From Cyanothece sp. UBA12306 (GTDB taxonomy: Bacteria > Cyanobacteriota > Cyanobacteriia > Cyanobacteriales > Microcystaceae), in the NCBI GenBank assembly GCA_003448685.1, contig DLXW01000247.1:1-7475 (forward strand): a stretch of DNA of 7,475 nt. The letters run 5' to 3'. The position numbers and the translations under genes were made by a program. This document shows, in pieces, positions 1 through 5,988 of this stretch. The first letter of the stretch is position 1, and the number at the start of each line of letters is the position of its first letter. Below the pieces are notes generated by a model. The model worked only from the letters and a program-made list of their open reading frames with translations. It made no database searches and had not been told where the DNA came from.

Positions 1-1045
1 TTATGTCAGAATTAATTGATGGGGGATAAACATTTAAACCTATTCGCGATGCTTCTTCGCGAATAGCCTGCACCTTATTAAACTGTCTAATTACAAAAAT
101 GGGATGCTCCCGATTTATTGCTTCTTCATTAACTTGAGATTGGATACTTTTAATCAAATTTTTAGGAGGACTAGAAATCCCTAAACTTCTTGTTTCATTT
201 TCTTTAATCCATCCTCCATAATCGAGACGTAGCCAATCTCCTTGTTTACCTGTTATTCCCGCTATTGTTCCTTTTGGCAAGGGAGTTAATCTTGAATAAT
301 CATTACTAGGACCAGTTCTTGCTACTCCTAAATCTGCCGTAACTTGAATATTTTCTAATTGATTAGGTGATAAAATTTCAATTGTTCCTGAACCCAACTG
401 ACTTAGATTTTTTTTATTGACAATAAAATTAAATATTGGCTTTCCTATTTGACCAATTTTAGCAAAACTTATACATCCTCTGTATTTGGTAAAGTTTGAT
501 TTAATGGGTTGATTTTTATCGATGAAAACAGCTGAATTATCAGGTAAATAGAATGTAATATCTTCGGGAAAAAGAGGGGTAATTAAATTATTGATTTTAA
601 CCGATACTTGCGCTTTAGGTGGAGCCATAGCACTAAAACAAACTGGTTCACCTAATAATCGAGAAATGTTCTGTTTAGGAAATAAAGAATTTTCTAAAAA
701 AGCAATTCCAGGAGAAATATTGGTAACTGTCGAAACTCGGTTAACAATAATCTTTATTTTTTCTTTTTTGTAACGTAAAATGAATTGATTAGCTCCAACT
801 TTTAAGGGAAAACTAGGAGCAAAATGTCCTCCTTGACTGCGCTTAATCAGTTGATCATTAATTAATACCTCACCATCGGAAGATGCTGTACCAATAAAAA
901 AGATTTGCTCGGCAGTAGTTTCGTGGTTATTGGGAGGATAAGCCAAGTATAAAGCTTGTTGTGCGATTACCCTAGACATTTTTCCTAAATAACTGCCTAA
1001 AGCTATTATAGTTAAAGCAGTTAATCCCCATAGGTTACTTTTCAT
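1..1045 (-). CDS. Secreted SH3b-domain envelope protein, probable N-acetylmuramoyl-L-alanine amidase (N-terminal part, runs off the left edge)
   Basis: The reading frame is open from an ATG at 1045 down to the window edge (348 codons) with no stop, so the gene is cut by the window and not necessarily broken. Residues 1-28 look like a signal peptide: a Lys at position 2, a hydrophobic stretch at about 5-21 and a V-I-A cleavage site before Gln29. A beta-rich segment follows (about 32-110), starting LAYPPNNHETTAEQIFFIGT, and then a second beta-rich stretch. Residues about 232-285 look like a bacterial SH3 domain (DLGVARTGPSNDYSRLTPLP ... GDWLRLDYGGWIKENE). From memory, this order of signal peptide, Ig-like region and SH3b is the N-terminal half of cyanobacterial peptidoglycan amidases that split the MurNAc-L-Ala bond in the periplasm. 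The catalytic zinc domain would lie outside the window, so the enzyme name is an inference. Residues about 300-348 are charged and do not resemble what I recall for that family. No clear Shine-Dalgarno sequence precedes the ATG. Confidence 0.5.
   Translation of the reverse strand, partial: MKSNLWGLTALTIIALGSYLGKMSRVIAQQALYLAYPPNNHETTAEQIFFIGTASSDGEVLINDQLIKRSQGGHFAPSFPLKVGANQFILRYKKEKIKIIVNRVSTVTNISPGIAFLENSLFPKQNISRLLGEPVCFSAMAPPKAQVSVKINNLITPLFPEDITFYLPDNSAVFIDKNQPIKSNFTKYRGCISFAKIGQIGKPIFNFIVNKKNLSQLGSGTIEILSPNQLENIQVTADLGVARTGPSNDYSRLTPLPKGTIAGITGKQGDWLRLDYGGWIKENETRSLGISSPPKNLIKSIQSQVNEEAINREHPIFVIRQFNKVQAIREEASRIGLNVYPPSINSDI
40..66. repeat. Perfect 10-bp inverted repeat inside the SH3b-protein gene
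   Basis: CTATTCGCGA at 40-49 and TCGCGAATAG at 57-66 are exact reverse complements around a 7-nt loop. The repeat lies in frame within the coding sequence (about residues 327-336, AIREEASRIG), so it is translated. It could form a stable hairpin in the DNA or the mRNA. No second copy was seen in the window. Confidence 0.7.
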
Positions 1046-1153
1046 CTAAATTAAGTAATTAATATTATCTGAAATCCTATTGAATAGCATATAATTTTTG
1101 TGAGTATTTTGTGGAAAAATATAGGGGAAGTCTTCACCCCGACATTTCAAGAT

Positions 1154-1177
1154 AAAAAAAGAGGGAACCTCTCCCTC
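1154..1177 (-). terminator. Intrinsic terminator of rps1
   Basis: Read on the minus strand, GAGGGA, a 5-nt loop and TCCCTC form a perfect GC-rich 6-bp stem followed directly by seven T residues. It starts 29 nt past the rps1 stop codon, in the correct orientation to end that transcript before the next minus-strand gene. Confidence 0.9.
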
Positions 1178-1205
1178 AATTATCGATTTAAGGTACTAGT
1201 TACTA

Positions 1206-2201
1206 CTACTCTGTAGTATTCACAGCTAGTTCTTCTTCTTCTGACTCTGAAGCCGACGGAATATCTAATTCCTCTTCTTGAGGCTCAGTTTCCCCTTCAG
1301 CTTCAGCCCTAAGTTTTTGGCGATATTTCTCCGCCATTTCTTCTGCTTTTTCAAATACCAAATCCCGATTTTTCAGCATATCACCAGCTTCGGGTTCGAG
1401 TTGTTTGGTAGATAGAGAAATGCGACCTCTTTCAGCATCTAGGTCAATGATCATAACTTTCAATGAATCATTGACATTAAAGACACTGTGGGGTGTATCA
1501 ATATGGTCATGGGAAATTTCAGAAATATGCAGCAGTCCACTAACTCCCCCAATGTCGATAAACGCCCCATAAGGTTTGATTCCGCGAACTGAGCCAACTA
1601 CTACTTGTCCCACCTCTAAGCCATTCATCTTACGCTCAACCAGCGCACGACGATGACTTAACACTAGACGGTTACGTTCCTCATCGACTTCAAGAAATTT
1701 TAACGGCAATTCTTCCCCGACTAAATCTTCTTTGGCTTCACGGGTGCTAATATGGGAGCCTGGAATAAATCCACGTAAGCCCTCAATACGAACTAATGCC
1801 CCCCCTCGGTTGGTGGCAAAAACATTAGAACGGACGGTCGCATCTTCGGCCTGGAGTTGGCGAACCCGTTCCCAGGCCCGCATATACTCAATGCGACGAA
1901 TGGAGAGGGTGAGTTGTCCGTCTTCATTTTCATCAGTTAGGATGAAAAATTCTCGAGTTTCATTAGATTGAAGAACATCTTCGGGGTTGTCAACCCGATT
2001 GATTGACATTTCTTGAATTGGAATGTAAGCAGCCGTTTTAGCACCGATATCGATCAATGCCCCTCTCGGTTCCATGCTGAAAACCGTTCCTGGAACAATA
2101 TCCCCAGGATTAAAATGATAATCATATTTATCGAGAAGTGCCGCAAAATCCTCGTGGGTGAAGCCAATGTCTTGAGTAGTTGTTGTTTTCTGAGTTACCA
2201 T
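1206..2201 (-). CDS. rps1: 30S ribosomal protein S1, short cyanobacterial/chloroplast type
   Basis: The 331-residue product has three S1 RNA-binding (OB-fold) repeats at about residues 31-103, 117-185 and 195-267. Signatures include GTVFSMEPRGALIDIG in the first repeat and GSVRGIKPYGAFIDIGGVSG with LLHISEIS in the third. Cyanobacterial and plastid S1 proteins usually have three repeats, against six in the roughly 557-residue E. coli protein, so this is full length. A charged, helical stretch (275-300) leads into a very acidic Glu-rich tail (300-331), a common feature of the family. S1 binds mRNA 5' regions on the small ribosomal subunit and helps initiation. This matters in cyanobacteria because many of their messages lack strong Shine-Dalgarno sequences. 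rps1's own ribosome site is weak: an AGGA sits 13 nt before the ATG. The gene is last in the psbB-psbT-nrdR-rps1 group and is followed by a strong terminator. Confidence 0.97.
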   Translation of the reverse strand: MVTQKTTTTQDIGFTHEDFAALLDKYDYHFNPGDIVPGTVFSMEPRGALIDIGAKTAAYIPIQEMSINRVDNPEDVLQSNETREFFILTDENEDGQLTLSIRRIEYMRAWERVRQLQAEDATVRSNVFATNRGGALVRIEGLRGFIPGSHISTREAKEDLVGEELPLKFLEVDEERNRLVLSHRRALVERKMNGLEVGQVVVGSVRGIKPYGAFIDIGGVSGLLHISEISHDHIDTPHSVFNVNDSLKVMIIDLDAERGRISLSTKQLEPEAGDMLKNRDLVFEKAEEMAEKYRQKLRAEAEGETEPQEEELDIPSASESEEEELAVNTTE

Positions 2202-2482
2202 GTATTTTAGGTTATCCTATGCCTGATCTCCAATAAGTGGTAGTTTGTCTTGAGTGAGTTTTTTCTCATCTTAGGTTAGGGATGAATATCCACACTGCTT
2301 AGCTAATTGAATATCTTTCCTAAATGGGAAGAATTTCAACGGTCACAATCCTCTCGGAAAAAGCCCTTGAGGATATTCTGGACGCTTTCGCTGTTAACCG
2401 ATATAACTCCGATTATTCATTATAATTCATAATTTACACTGAAAAGACTAATGATTGATTTTCCTCTGATTCCCCAACACCT
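2202..2482 (-). promoter_or_regulatory. rps1 upstream/leader region with candidate -10 box
   Basis: A 281-bp gap separates the nrdR stop from the rps1 start. A perfect TATAAT on the minus strand (2419-2424) is the best -10 box, with no good -35. It would give a leader of about 210 nt, long enough for structure-based control of S1 synthesis. The octamer TTAGGTTA (plus strand) occurs at 2207-2214, just before the start codon, and again at 2271-2278. No terminator was recognised directly after nrdR, so read-through from nrdR into rps1 is also possible. A 33-codon open frame on the opposite strand (2324-2425) is treated under findings. Confidence 0.35.
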
Positions 2483-3022
2483 TTAAGAATGAGTCATGAC
2501 GTTAGAAGAAGTTTCTTGTTCTGAAAATTCCTGAATTGTTGTTTCCCATGAATTTTCTGTATTGGGAACATCTTTTTGCTGTAATTGTCTGAGAGTAGCC
2601 ATAAAATCTTTAATACCTTGAAATCTTCCATAAACAGAAGCAAAACGAATGTAGGCCACTTCGTTTTCTTCTCGAAGATATTCAAGGACTAATTGGCCAA
2701 TTTCTTGACTGGTTACTTCCCGTCGGGGTCGTTGTTGTAATTGAGCTTCGATGTCATCGACAATAGCTTCGAGTCTCTGATGAGAAATTCCAGTTTTTTC
2801 ACAAGCTCGCACCATCCCCCGCAACAGTTTAGAATGGTCGAATGATTCTTTTTTGCCGTCGTGTTTAATCACAGTAACGGGAACAAATTCAATCCGTTCA
2901 TAGGTAGTAAAGCGGTGTTTACAGCATAAACATTCACGACGGCGACGAATGCTTTGTCCTCCTTCAGATGAACGAGACTCTAAAACACGGCTATTTGTGT
3001 GTTGACAGTAAGGGCATTGCAT
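2483..3022 (-). CDS. nrdR: Transcriptional repressor NrdR (ribonucleotide reductase regulator)
   Basis: The 179-residue product begins [17 protein letters not shown], the diagnostic NrdR start. The zinc-ribbon ligands are visible as C3-x2-C6 and C31/C34 (with an extra C33), with the basic run RRRRE just before the second pair. An ATP-cone domain follows at about residues 46-136 ([22 protein letters not shown]). It binds ATP or dATP and sets DNA-binding ability. The last 30 or so residues form a polar tail that varies across the family. In known bacteria NrdR represses nrd genes through paired NrdR boxes when dNTPs are plentiful. No ribonucleotide reductase gene and no obvious NrdR box occur in this window, so its targets must lie elsewhere. 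The ATG at 3022 is fixed by the conserved MxCPxC start although no Shine-Dalgarno sequence is visible. Confidence 0.97.
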   Translation of the reverse strand: MQCPYCQHTNSRVLESRSSEGGQSIRRRRECLCCKHRFTTYERIEFVPVTVIKHDGKKESFDHSKLLRGMVRACEKTGISHQRLEAIVDDIEAQLQQRPRREVTSQEIGQLVLEYLREENEVAYIRFASVYGRFQGIKDFMATLRQLQQKDVPNTENSWETTIQEFSEQETSSNVMTHS

Positions 3023-3170
3023 GGGACTGTCCGTAATCAGGAAAAATTGATAGGAAAGGAGTTAAGCAACAGTAGATTAATCAATTTTAAAATAATAATA
3101 AAAGGCAAAATACTGAGCCATTTTTCTATCTTACCCTGTGAAAACACAGAAAAAAAGATCAAAGCAGCCC

Positions 3171-3198
3171 AGTATAATTTGATTTAAAAATGGGTAAA
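3171..3198 (-). promoter_or_regulatory. Candidate nrdR promoter
   Basis: On the minus strand TTTACC (plus coordinates 3193-3198) and TATACT (3171-3176) are 16 bp apart, each close to the sigma-70-type consensus. Transcription would start near 3164 and give a leader of about 140 nt. The -35 box lies inside the hairpin that follows psbT. Confidence 0.4.
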
Positions 3199-3216
3199 AC
3201 AAAATACCCCATTTTT
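3186..3216 (-). terminator. Probable terminator after psbT
   Basis: On the minus strand AAAAATGGGGTA and TACCCATTTTT pair into an 11-bp stem with one bulged G and an 8-nt loop. The T run of the second arm leads into TTTTTAAAT. It begins 22 nt past the psbT stop. The stem is AT-rich with a small GC core, so termination may be partial. Confidence 0.55.
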
Positions 3217-3238
3217 AGCAATAATCGAACTTGATTTT

Positions 3239-3334
3239 TTATTTTTCGATGCGGGGAGGTTCCCGAAAGGCAATAGCAAAGAATAGCACCGCCAGGGTCA
3301 TAGTGAGAACCAAAATATAAGCAACGCTTTCCAT
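3239..3334 (-). CDS. psbT: Photosystem II reaction centre protein T
   Basis: This 31-residue protein reads MESVAYILVLTMTLAVLFFA then IAFREPPRIEK. It is nearly identical to the PsbT consensus known from cyanobacteria and chloroplasts, and 31 residues is a normal length. Residues about 3-23 form one transmembrane helix, and FREPPRIEK is the conserved polar C-terminal tail. PsbT sits at the photosystem II dimer interface next to CP47 and D1, and is linked to dimer stability and to repair of the acceptor side. It follows psbB, its usual neighbour, at 153 bp. An AGGA (3343-3346, minus strand) lies 8 nt before the ATG and supports the start. A terminator and a separate promoter in the gap imply that psbT can be transcribed independently of psbB. 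Confidence 0.97.
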   Translation of the reverse strand: MESVAYILVLTMTLAVLFFAIAFREPPRIEK

Positions 3335-3342
3335 TAGTTATT

Positions 3343-3372
3343 TCCTAAATTACTTGCGTCTCTATTGTATCA
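3343..3372 (-). promoter_or_regulatory. psbT promoter (extended -10) and ribosome binding site
   Basis: On the minus strand TGATACAAT (plus coordinates 3364-3372) is an extended -10 element, TGn followed by TACAAT, with no convincing -35. A start near 3357 would give a leader of about 22 nt containing AGGA at 3343-3346. It lies just downstream of the psbB terminator, where a psbT-specific promoter would be needed. Confidence 0.5.
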
Positions 3373-3398
3373 AACAAAGGATATTATTTTTGCTCTAG

Positions 3399-3444
3399 AA
3401 AAAACTGGGAGTGAGAAGATCATCTTTATTCTCACTCCCAGTTT
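3399..3444 (-). terminator. Strong intrinsic terminator of psbB
   Basis: AAACTGGGAGTGAGAA (3402-3417) and TTCTCACTCCCAGTTT (3429-3444) are perfect 16-bp reverse complements around an 11-nt loop. On the minus strand the stem ends in an uninterrupted run of six T residues (3404-3399). It starts 43 nt after the psbB stop codon and before psbT. On the plus strand the trailing sequence is only moderately T-rich, so the minus orientation is preferred. Confidence 0.9.
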
Positions 3445-3487
3445 AATTAATTTGACTTTTAGAAGCAATTATTGCCCACAAAGACAA

Positions 3488-5014
3488 TTAAGATTCGGTT
3501 CTACGGGTACTTAAGTCACCTACCTTAGCAAACAAGCCAAATTCTACTTGTTCCTCTAAGTCAGGATCAATTCCAGCAAATACGTCTCGATAGAGAGTTC
3601 GAGAACCATGCCAAATGTGACCAAAGAAGAACAAAAGGGCAAATACTGCGTGTCCAAAGGTAAACCAACCCCGAGGACTGGTGCGGAAAACACCATCAGA
3701 ACCGAGGGTTTCGCGGTCAAATTCGAAAGGTTCACCCAATTGAGCTTGACGAGCAAATTGTTTGACTTGGGCAGCATTAGTGAAGGTTTGGCCATCTAAT
3801 GCACCGCCATAGAAACTAACAGTGACCCCACTTTGTTCAACACTCAGTTTAGATTCTGCGCGACGGAAGGGAATATCAGCACGAACAACCCCGTCAGTAT
3901 CGGTCAGGACAATGGGGAAAGTTTCAAAGAAGTTAGGCATCCGACGAACGGTTAATACCTCACCATCTTTATCTTTGAAAATGGGGTGTCCTAGCCAAGT
4001 TTGGGCGATACCATCGCCACTATCCATTGCTCCAGTGCGGAATAAACCGCCTTTAGCAGGGCTATTACCAACGTAATCGTAAAATGCTAGTTTTTCAGGA
4101 ATTTTTGACCAGGCTTCTCCTAGGCTATCCCCTTGGGCCACATTAGCTTCCACCCGACGGGCAATTTCTTGTTGGAAGTAACCATTATCCCACTGGTAAC
4201 GGGTAGGTCCGAACAATTCAATGGGGGTGGTGGCGTTACCGTACCACATGGTTCCAGCGACGACAAAAGCGGCAAAGAACACAGCGGCAATACTGCTAGA
4301 GAGAACGGTTTCAATATTCCCCATTCTCAGAGCTTTATAAAGCCGTTCGGGGGGTCGTACCGTTAAGTGGAATAGACCCGCAATAATGCCCACAATTCCA
4401 GCTGCAATGTGGTGAGCCACTACACCCCCTGGATTAAAGGGGTTAAAGCCCGCAGGACCCCATTCTGGGGCGACTGGTTGGACATGGCCTGTTAGTCCAT
4501 AGGGGTCAGATACCCACATCCCAGGACCCCAGAGTCCGGTTAAGTGGAATGCTCCAAAACCGAAGCAAAGTAACCCAGATAGGAATAAATGAATCCCAAA
4601 CATTTTGGGTAAATCAAGGGCGGGTTCGCCAGTACGGGGATCGACAAATAATTCGAGGTCCCAGAAAACCCAATGCCAGACTGCGGCTAAGAATAGTAAC
4701 CCAGAAAGAACAATATGGGCGGCGGCAACGCCTTCAAACGACCAGAAACCAGGATCTAGTCCGGTTTCTCCGGTGACACTCCAACCACCCCAGGAGCTAG
4801 TAACTCCTAAACGGGCCATGAAGGGCAGAACAAACATTCCTTGTCGCCACATGGGGTTAAGAACAGCATCACTCGGATCAAAAATAGCTAGCTCATAGAG
4901 AGCCATAGAACCTGCCCAACCGGCCACGAGGGCGGTGTGCATTAGGTGAACAGAAATTAGTCGGCCTGGATCATTCAGAACGACTGTGTGAACTCGATAC
5001 CAAGGTAGTCCCAT
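3488..5014 (-). CDS. psbB: Photosystem II CP47 chlorophyll-binding core antenna protein
   Basis: The 508-residue product starts [20 protein letters not shown], the invariant CP47 N-terminus, and matches the usual length of about 508. CP47 is an integral thylakoid protein with six membrane helices. It carries antenna chlorophylls and passes energy to the D1/D2 reaction centre. The histidines known as chlorophyll ligands are all present: H9, H23, H26, H100, H114, H142, H157, H201, H202, H216, H455, H466 and H469. The large lumenal loop between helices V and VI spans about residues 258-450 and includes the conserved [10 protein letters not shown] and [10 protein letters not shown] segments. The acidic cytoplasmic tail is intact, and no frameshift or missing segment was seen. 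An AGGAGG (5025-5030) 10 nt before the ATG supports the start. The gene is divergent from ilvN and followed by a terminator and then psbT. Confidence 0.99.
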   Translation of the reverse strand: MGLPWYRVHTVVLNDPGRLISVHLMHTALVAGWAGSMALYELAIFDPSDAVLNPMWRQGMFVLPFMARLGVTSSWGGWSVTGETGLDPGFWSFEGVAAAHIVLSGLLFLAAVWHWVFWDLELFVDPRTGEPALDLPKMFGIHLFLSGLLCFGFGAFHLTGLWGPGMWVSDPYGLTGHVQPVAPEWGPAGFNPFNPGGVVAHHIAAGIVGIIAGLFHLTVRPPERLYKALRMGNIETVLSSSIAAVFFAAFVVAGTMWYGNATTPIELFGPTRYQWDNGYFQQEIARRVEANVAQGDSLGEAWSKIPEKLAFYDYVGNSPAKGGLFRTGAMDSGDGIAQTWLGHPIFKDKDGEVLTVRRMPNFFETFPIVLTDTDGVVRADIPFRRAESKLSVEQSGVTVSFYGGALDGQTFTNAAQVKQFARQAQLGEPFEFDRETLGSDGVFRTSPRGWFTFGHAVFALLFFFGHIWHGSRTLYRDVFAGIDPDLEEQVEFGLFAKVGDLSTRRTES

Positions 5015-5024
5015 TGACTACGCT

Positions 5025-5030
5025 CCTCCT
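5025..5030 (-). promoter_or_regulatory. psbB ribosome binding site
   Basis: A full AGGAGG on the minus strand lies 10 nt before the psbB ATG. It is the strongest Shine-Dalgarno sequence in the window, as suits a highly expressed photosystem gene. Confidence 0.85.
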
Positions 5031-5099
5031 ATTGACAATATGTCTACTTAGACTCTTTTTTCTTAATTGGTCTTGGGTTATTAGATGATGCTCAAGGCC

Positions 5100-5107
5100 G
5101 CGATCGC
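5100..5107. repeat. HIP1 octamer palindrome
   Basis: GCGATCGC is the highly iterated palindrome typical of many cyanobacterial genomes. This is the only copy I found in the window, and it lies in the putative psbB leader. The low count suggests a HIP1-poor genome. Confidence 0.9.
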
Positions 5108-5159
5108 CTCCCCCTAATGGGTAATGGATCTCGAGGCTCAAGAGTTCAGTGTAATTTAC

Positions 5160-5188
5160 ATTATCCCAAGAAAGTGAAAATTATTTAA
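5160..5188 (-). promoter_or_regulatory. Candidate psbB promoter
   Basis: On the minus strand TTAAAT (5183-5188) and GATAAT (5160-5165) are separated by 17 bp. Transcription would start near 5153 and give a leader of about 140 nt. The -35 match is only three of six, so the assignment rests mainly on the -10 box and on the nearby HLR1-like half-sites. Confidence 0.35.
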
Positions 5189-5191
5189 AGA

Positions 5192-5221
5192 AGTGTAACT
5201 ATTCGTTCACTCAATTGTAAA
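5192..5221 (-). promoter_or_regulatory. HLR1-like half-sites upstream of psbB (possible RpaB binding)
   Basis: On the minus strand TTTACAAT (5214-5221) matches the recalled HLR1 half-site (G/T)TTACA(T/A)(T/A) fully, and GTTACACT (5192-5199) matches all but one position. Their centres are 22 bp apart, about two helical turns, whereas classical HLR1 repeats are about one turn apart. They fall at roughly -40 to -68 from the proposed psbB start. RpaB binding is an inference. Confidence 0.3.
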
Positions 5222-5341
5222 GGGTGAGAAACTCGGATGACTCGATCATCTTCTCAATTAGCCATGAAACTAATCCTTGTTATTTGTGATTATCCCTTGA
5301 TTATGGTGTTATAAGAGCTTAACAATTAGGCTTAAATATTC

Positions 5342-5350
5342 TGATACAAT
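5342..5350 (+). promoter_or_regulatory. Candidate ilvN promoter (extended -10)
   Basis: TGATACAAT at 5342-5350 is an extended -10 element identical in nine bases to the one before psbT. A start near 5357 would give a leader of about 50 nt. The only TTGACA-like hexamer upstream, TTAACA at 5319-5324, is 20 bp from the -10, which is too far for a standard -35. Confidence 0.45.
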
Positions 5351-5361
5351 CCTAATCAGGG

Positions 5362-5380
5362 AATTTAGTTAGGCTAAATT
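5362..5380. repeat. Inverted repeat in the ilvN leader
   Basis: AATTTAG (5362-5368) and CTAAATT (5374-5380) are perfect reverse complements around TTAGG. The repeat lies just downstream of the predicted ilvN transcription start, where it could be an operator or a short leader hairpin. Confidence 0.5.
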
Positions 5381-5408
5381 TGTCAGATAATGAGCGATCT
5401 ATTAGGTA

Positions 5409-5927
5409 ATGAAACATACACTATCTGTTTTGGTTGAAGATGAGGCCGGAGTTTTAACCCGAATTGCTGGTTTATTTGCCCGTCGTGGTTTTAATATTGA
5501 AAGTTTAGCTGTCGGACCGGCCGAGACAACAGGAATCTCGCGCATCACTATGGTAGTTCCTGGGGATGATAATACGATTGAACAGTTGACCAAACAACTT
5601 TATAAATTGGTCAATGTCCTTAAGGTCAATGATATTACTCAAACACCTTCGGTTGAAAGGGAATTGATGCTGATTAAGGTTAACGCATCGGCAGCTAATC
5701 GTGCCGAAGTAATCGAATTAGTGCAGGTTTTTCGGGCTAAAATTGTTGATATGTCTGAAGAAACCGTTACAGTAGAAGTAGTTGGTGATCCTGGTAAAAT
5801 AGTTGCGATTATTCAAATGTTAAACAAGTTTGGGGTTAAAGAAGTTGCTCGTACTGGGAAAATTTCTCTAATTCGCGAGTCTAGGGTGAATACTGAATAT
5901 CTTAAGTCCCTAGAAGCTAAGCTGTAG
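5409..5927 (+). CDS. ilvN: Acetolactate synthase small (regulatory) subunit
   Basis: The 172-residue product has an N-terminal ACT domain (about residues 2-77, [20 protein letters not shown], then [16 protein letters not shown]). The C-terminal domain typical of this family follows (about 84-160, beginning REL and containing [15 protein letters not shown]). Gly14 and Asn29 line up with the valine-contact positions known from E. coli IlvH, so feedback inhibition by valine is expected. The subunit activates and regulates the catalytic IlvB subunit, which makes acetolactate or acetohydroxybutyrate for valine, leucine and isoleucine synthesis. The partner ilvB is not in this window, and the two genes often sit apart in cyanobacteria. 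The start is set by the conserved [11 protein letters not shown]. The nearby AGG is only 2 nt from the ATG, so Shine-Dalgarno support is poor. The symbol ilvH is equally used. Confidence 0.96.
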   Translation: MKHTLSVLVEDEAGVLTRIAGLFARRGFNIESLAVGPAETTGISRITMVVPGDDNTIEQLTKQLYKLVNVLKVNDITQTPSVERELMLIKVNASAANRAEVIELVQVFRAKIVDMSEETVTVEVVGDPGKIVAIIQMLNKFGVKEVARTGKISLIRESRVNTEYLKSLEAKL

Positions 5928-5988
5928 CCGATTTTTCTTTTATTCAAGCATCTTTTCCTCAGGATTAGGGTCTAAAATGTATATGCTA

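Larger units (their letters stand above)
5015..5408. promoter_or_regulatory. Divergent psbB/ilvN intergenic control region (394 bp)
   Basis: No credible gene was seen in this gap. It carries the start signals of psbB (minus) and ilvN (plus), HLR1-like half-sites, a TGTAATTTACA palindrome, an inverted repeat in the ilvN leader, and the window's only HIP1 octamer. The hexamer ATTGAC flanks the psbB ribosome site at 5013-5018 and 5031-5036. A small inverted repeat, GACA-ATA-TGTC, lies at 5034-5044 just upstream of it. Confidence 0.75.

Noticed and set aside
591..773. 60-codon plus-strand ORF
   Set aside because: It lies antisense within the better supported signal-peptide/SH3b gene on the minus strand, with no start signals of its own.
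1123..1139. GGGGAAGTCTTCACCCC near-palindrome downstream of rps1
   Set aside because: The two halves need a bulge and the loop would be too small for a hairpin. It has no T run and no clear link to either gene.
2494..2685. 63-codon minus-strand ORF overlapping nrdR in another frame
   Set aside because: It is a frame shadow of nrdR, whose full-length product is clearly intact. Its sequence is low-complexity and Phe/Leu-rich.
3136..3149. CTGTG-AAAA-CACAG hairpin upstream of nrdR, considered as a terminator or NrdR box
   Set aside because: The stem is only 5 bp. On the minus strand the T run comes before it, not after, and it does not match the NrdR box consensus.
2999..3187. 62-codon plus-strand ORF between nrdR and psbT
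   Set aside because: It covers the nrdR start and promoter region, is rich in Lys and Ile as expected of AT-rich noncoding DNA, and has no ribosome site.
3556..4898. Several 60-97-codon ORFs on both strands within psbB
   Set aside because: All overlap the intact, highly conserved psbB frame and have the odd composition of shadow frames.
5237..5314. 25-codon plus-strand ORF (MTRSSSQLAMKLILVICDYP...) in the psbB/ilvN gap
   Set aside because: It has no ribosome site or recognisable similarity and overlaps promoter signals. An ORF of this length is expected by chance.
5914..5945. Possible ilvN terminator (GCTA...TAGC followed by a T-rich stretch)
   Set aside because: A 4-bp stem is too weak to support an intrinsic terminator call.
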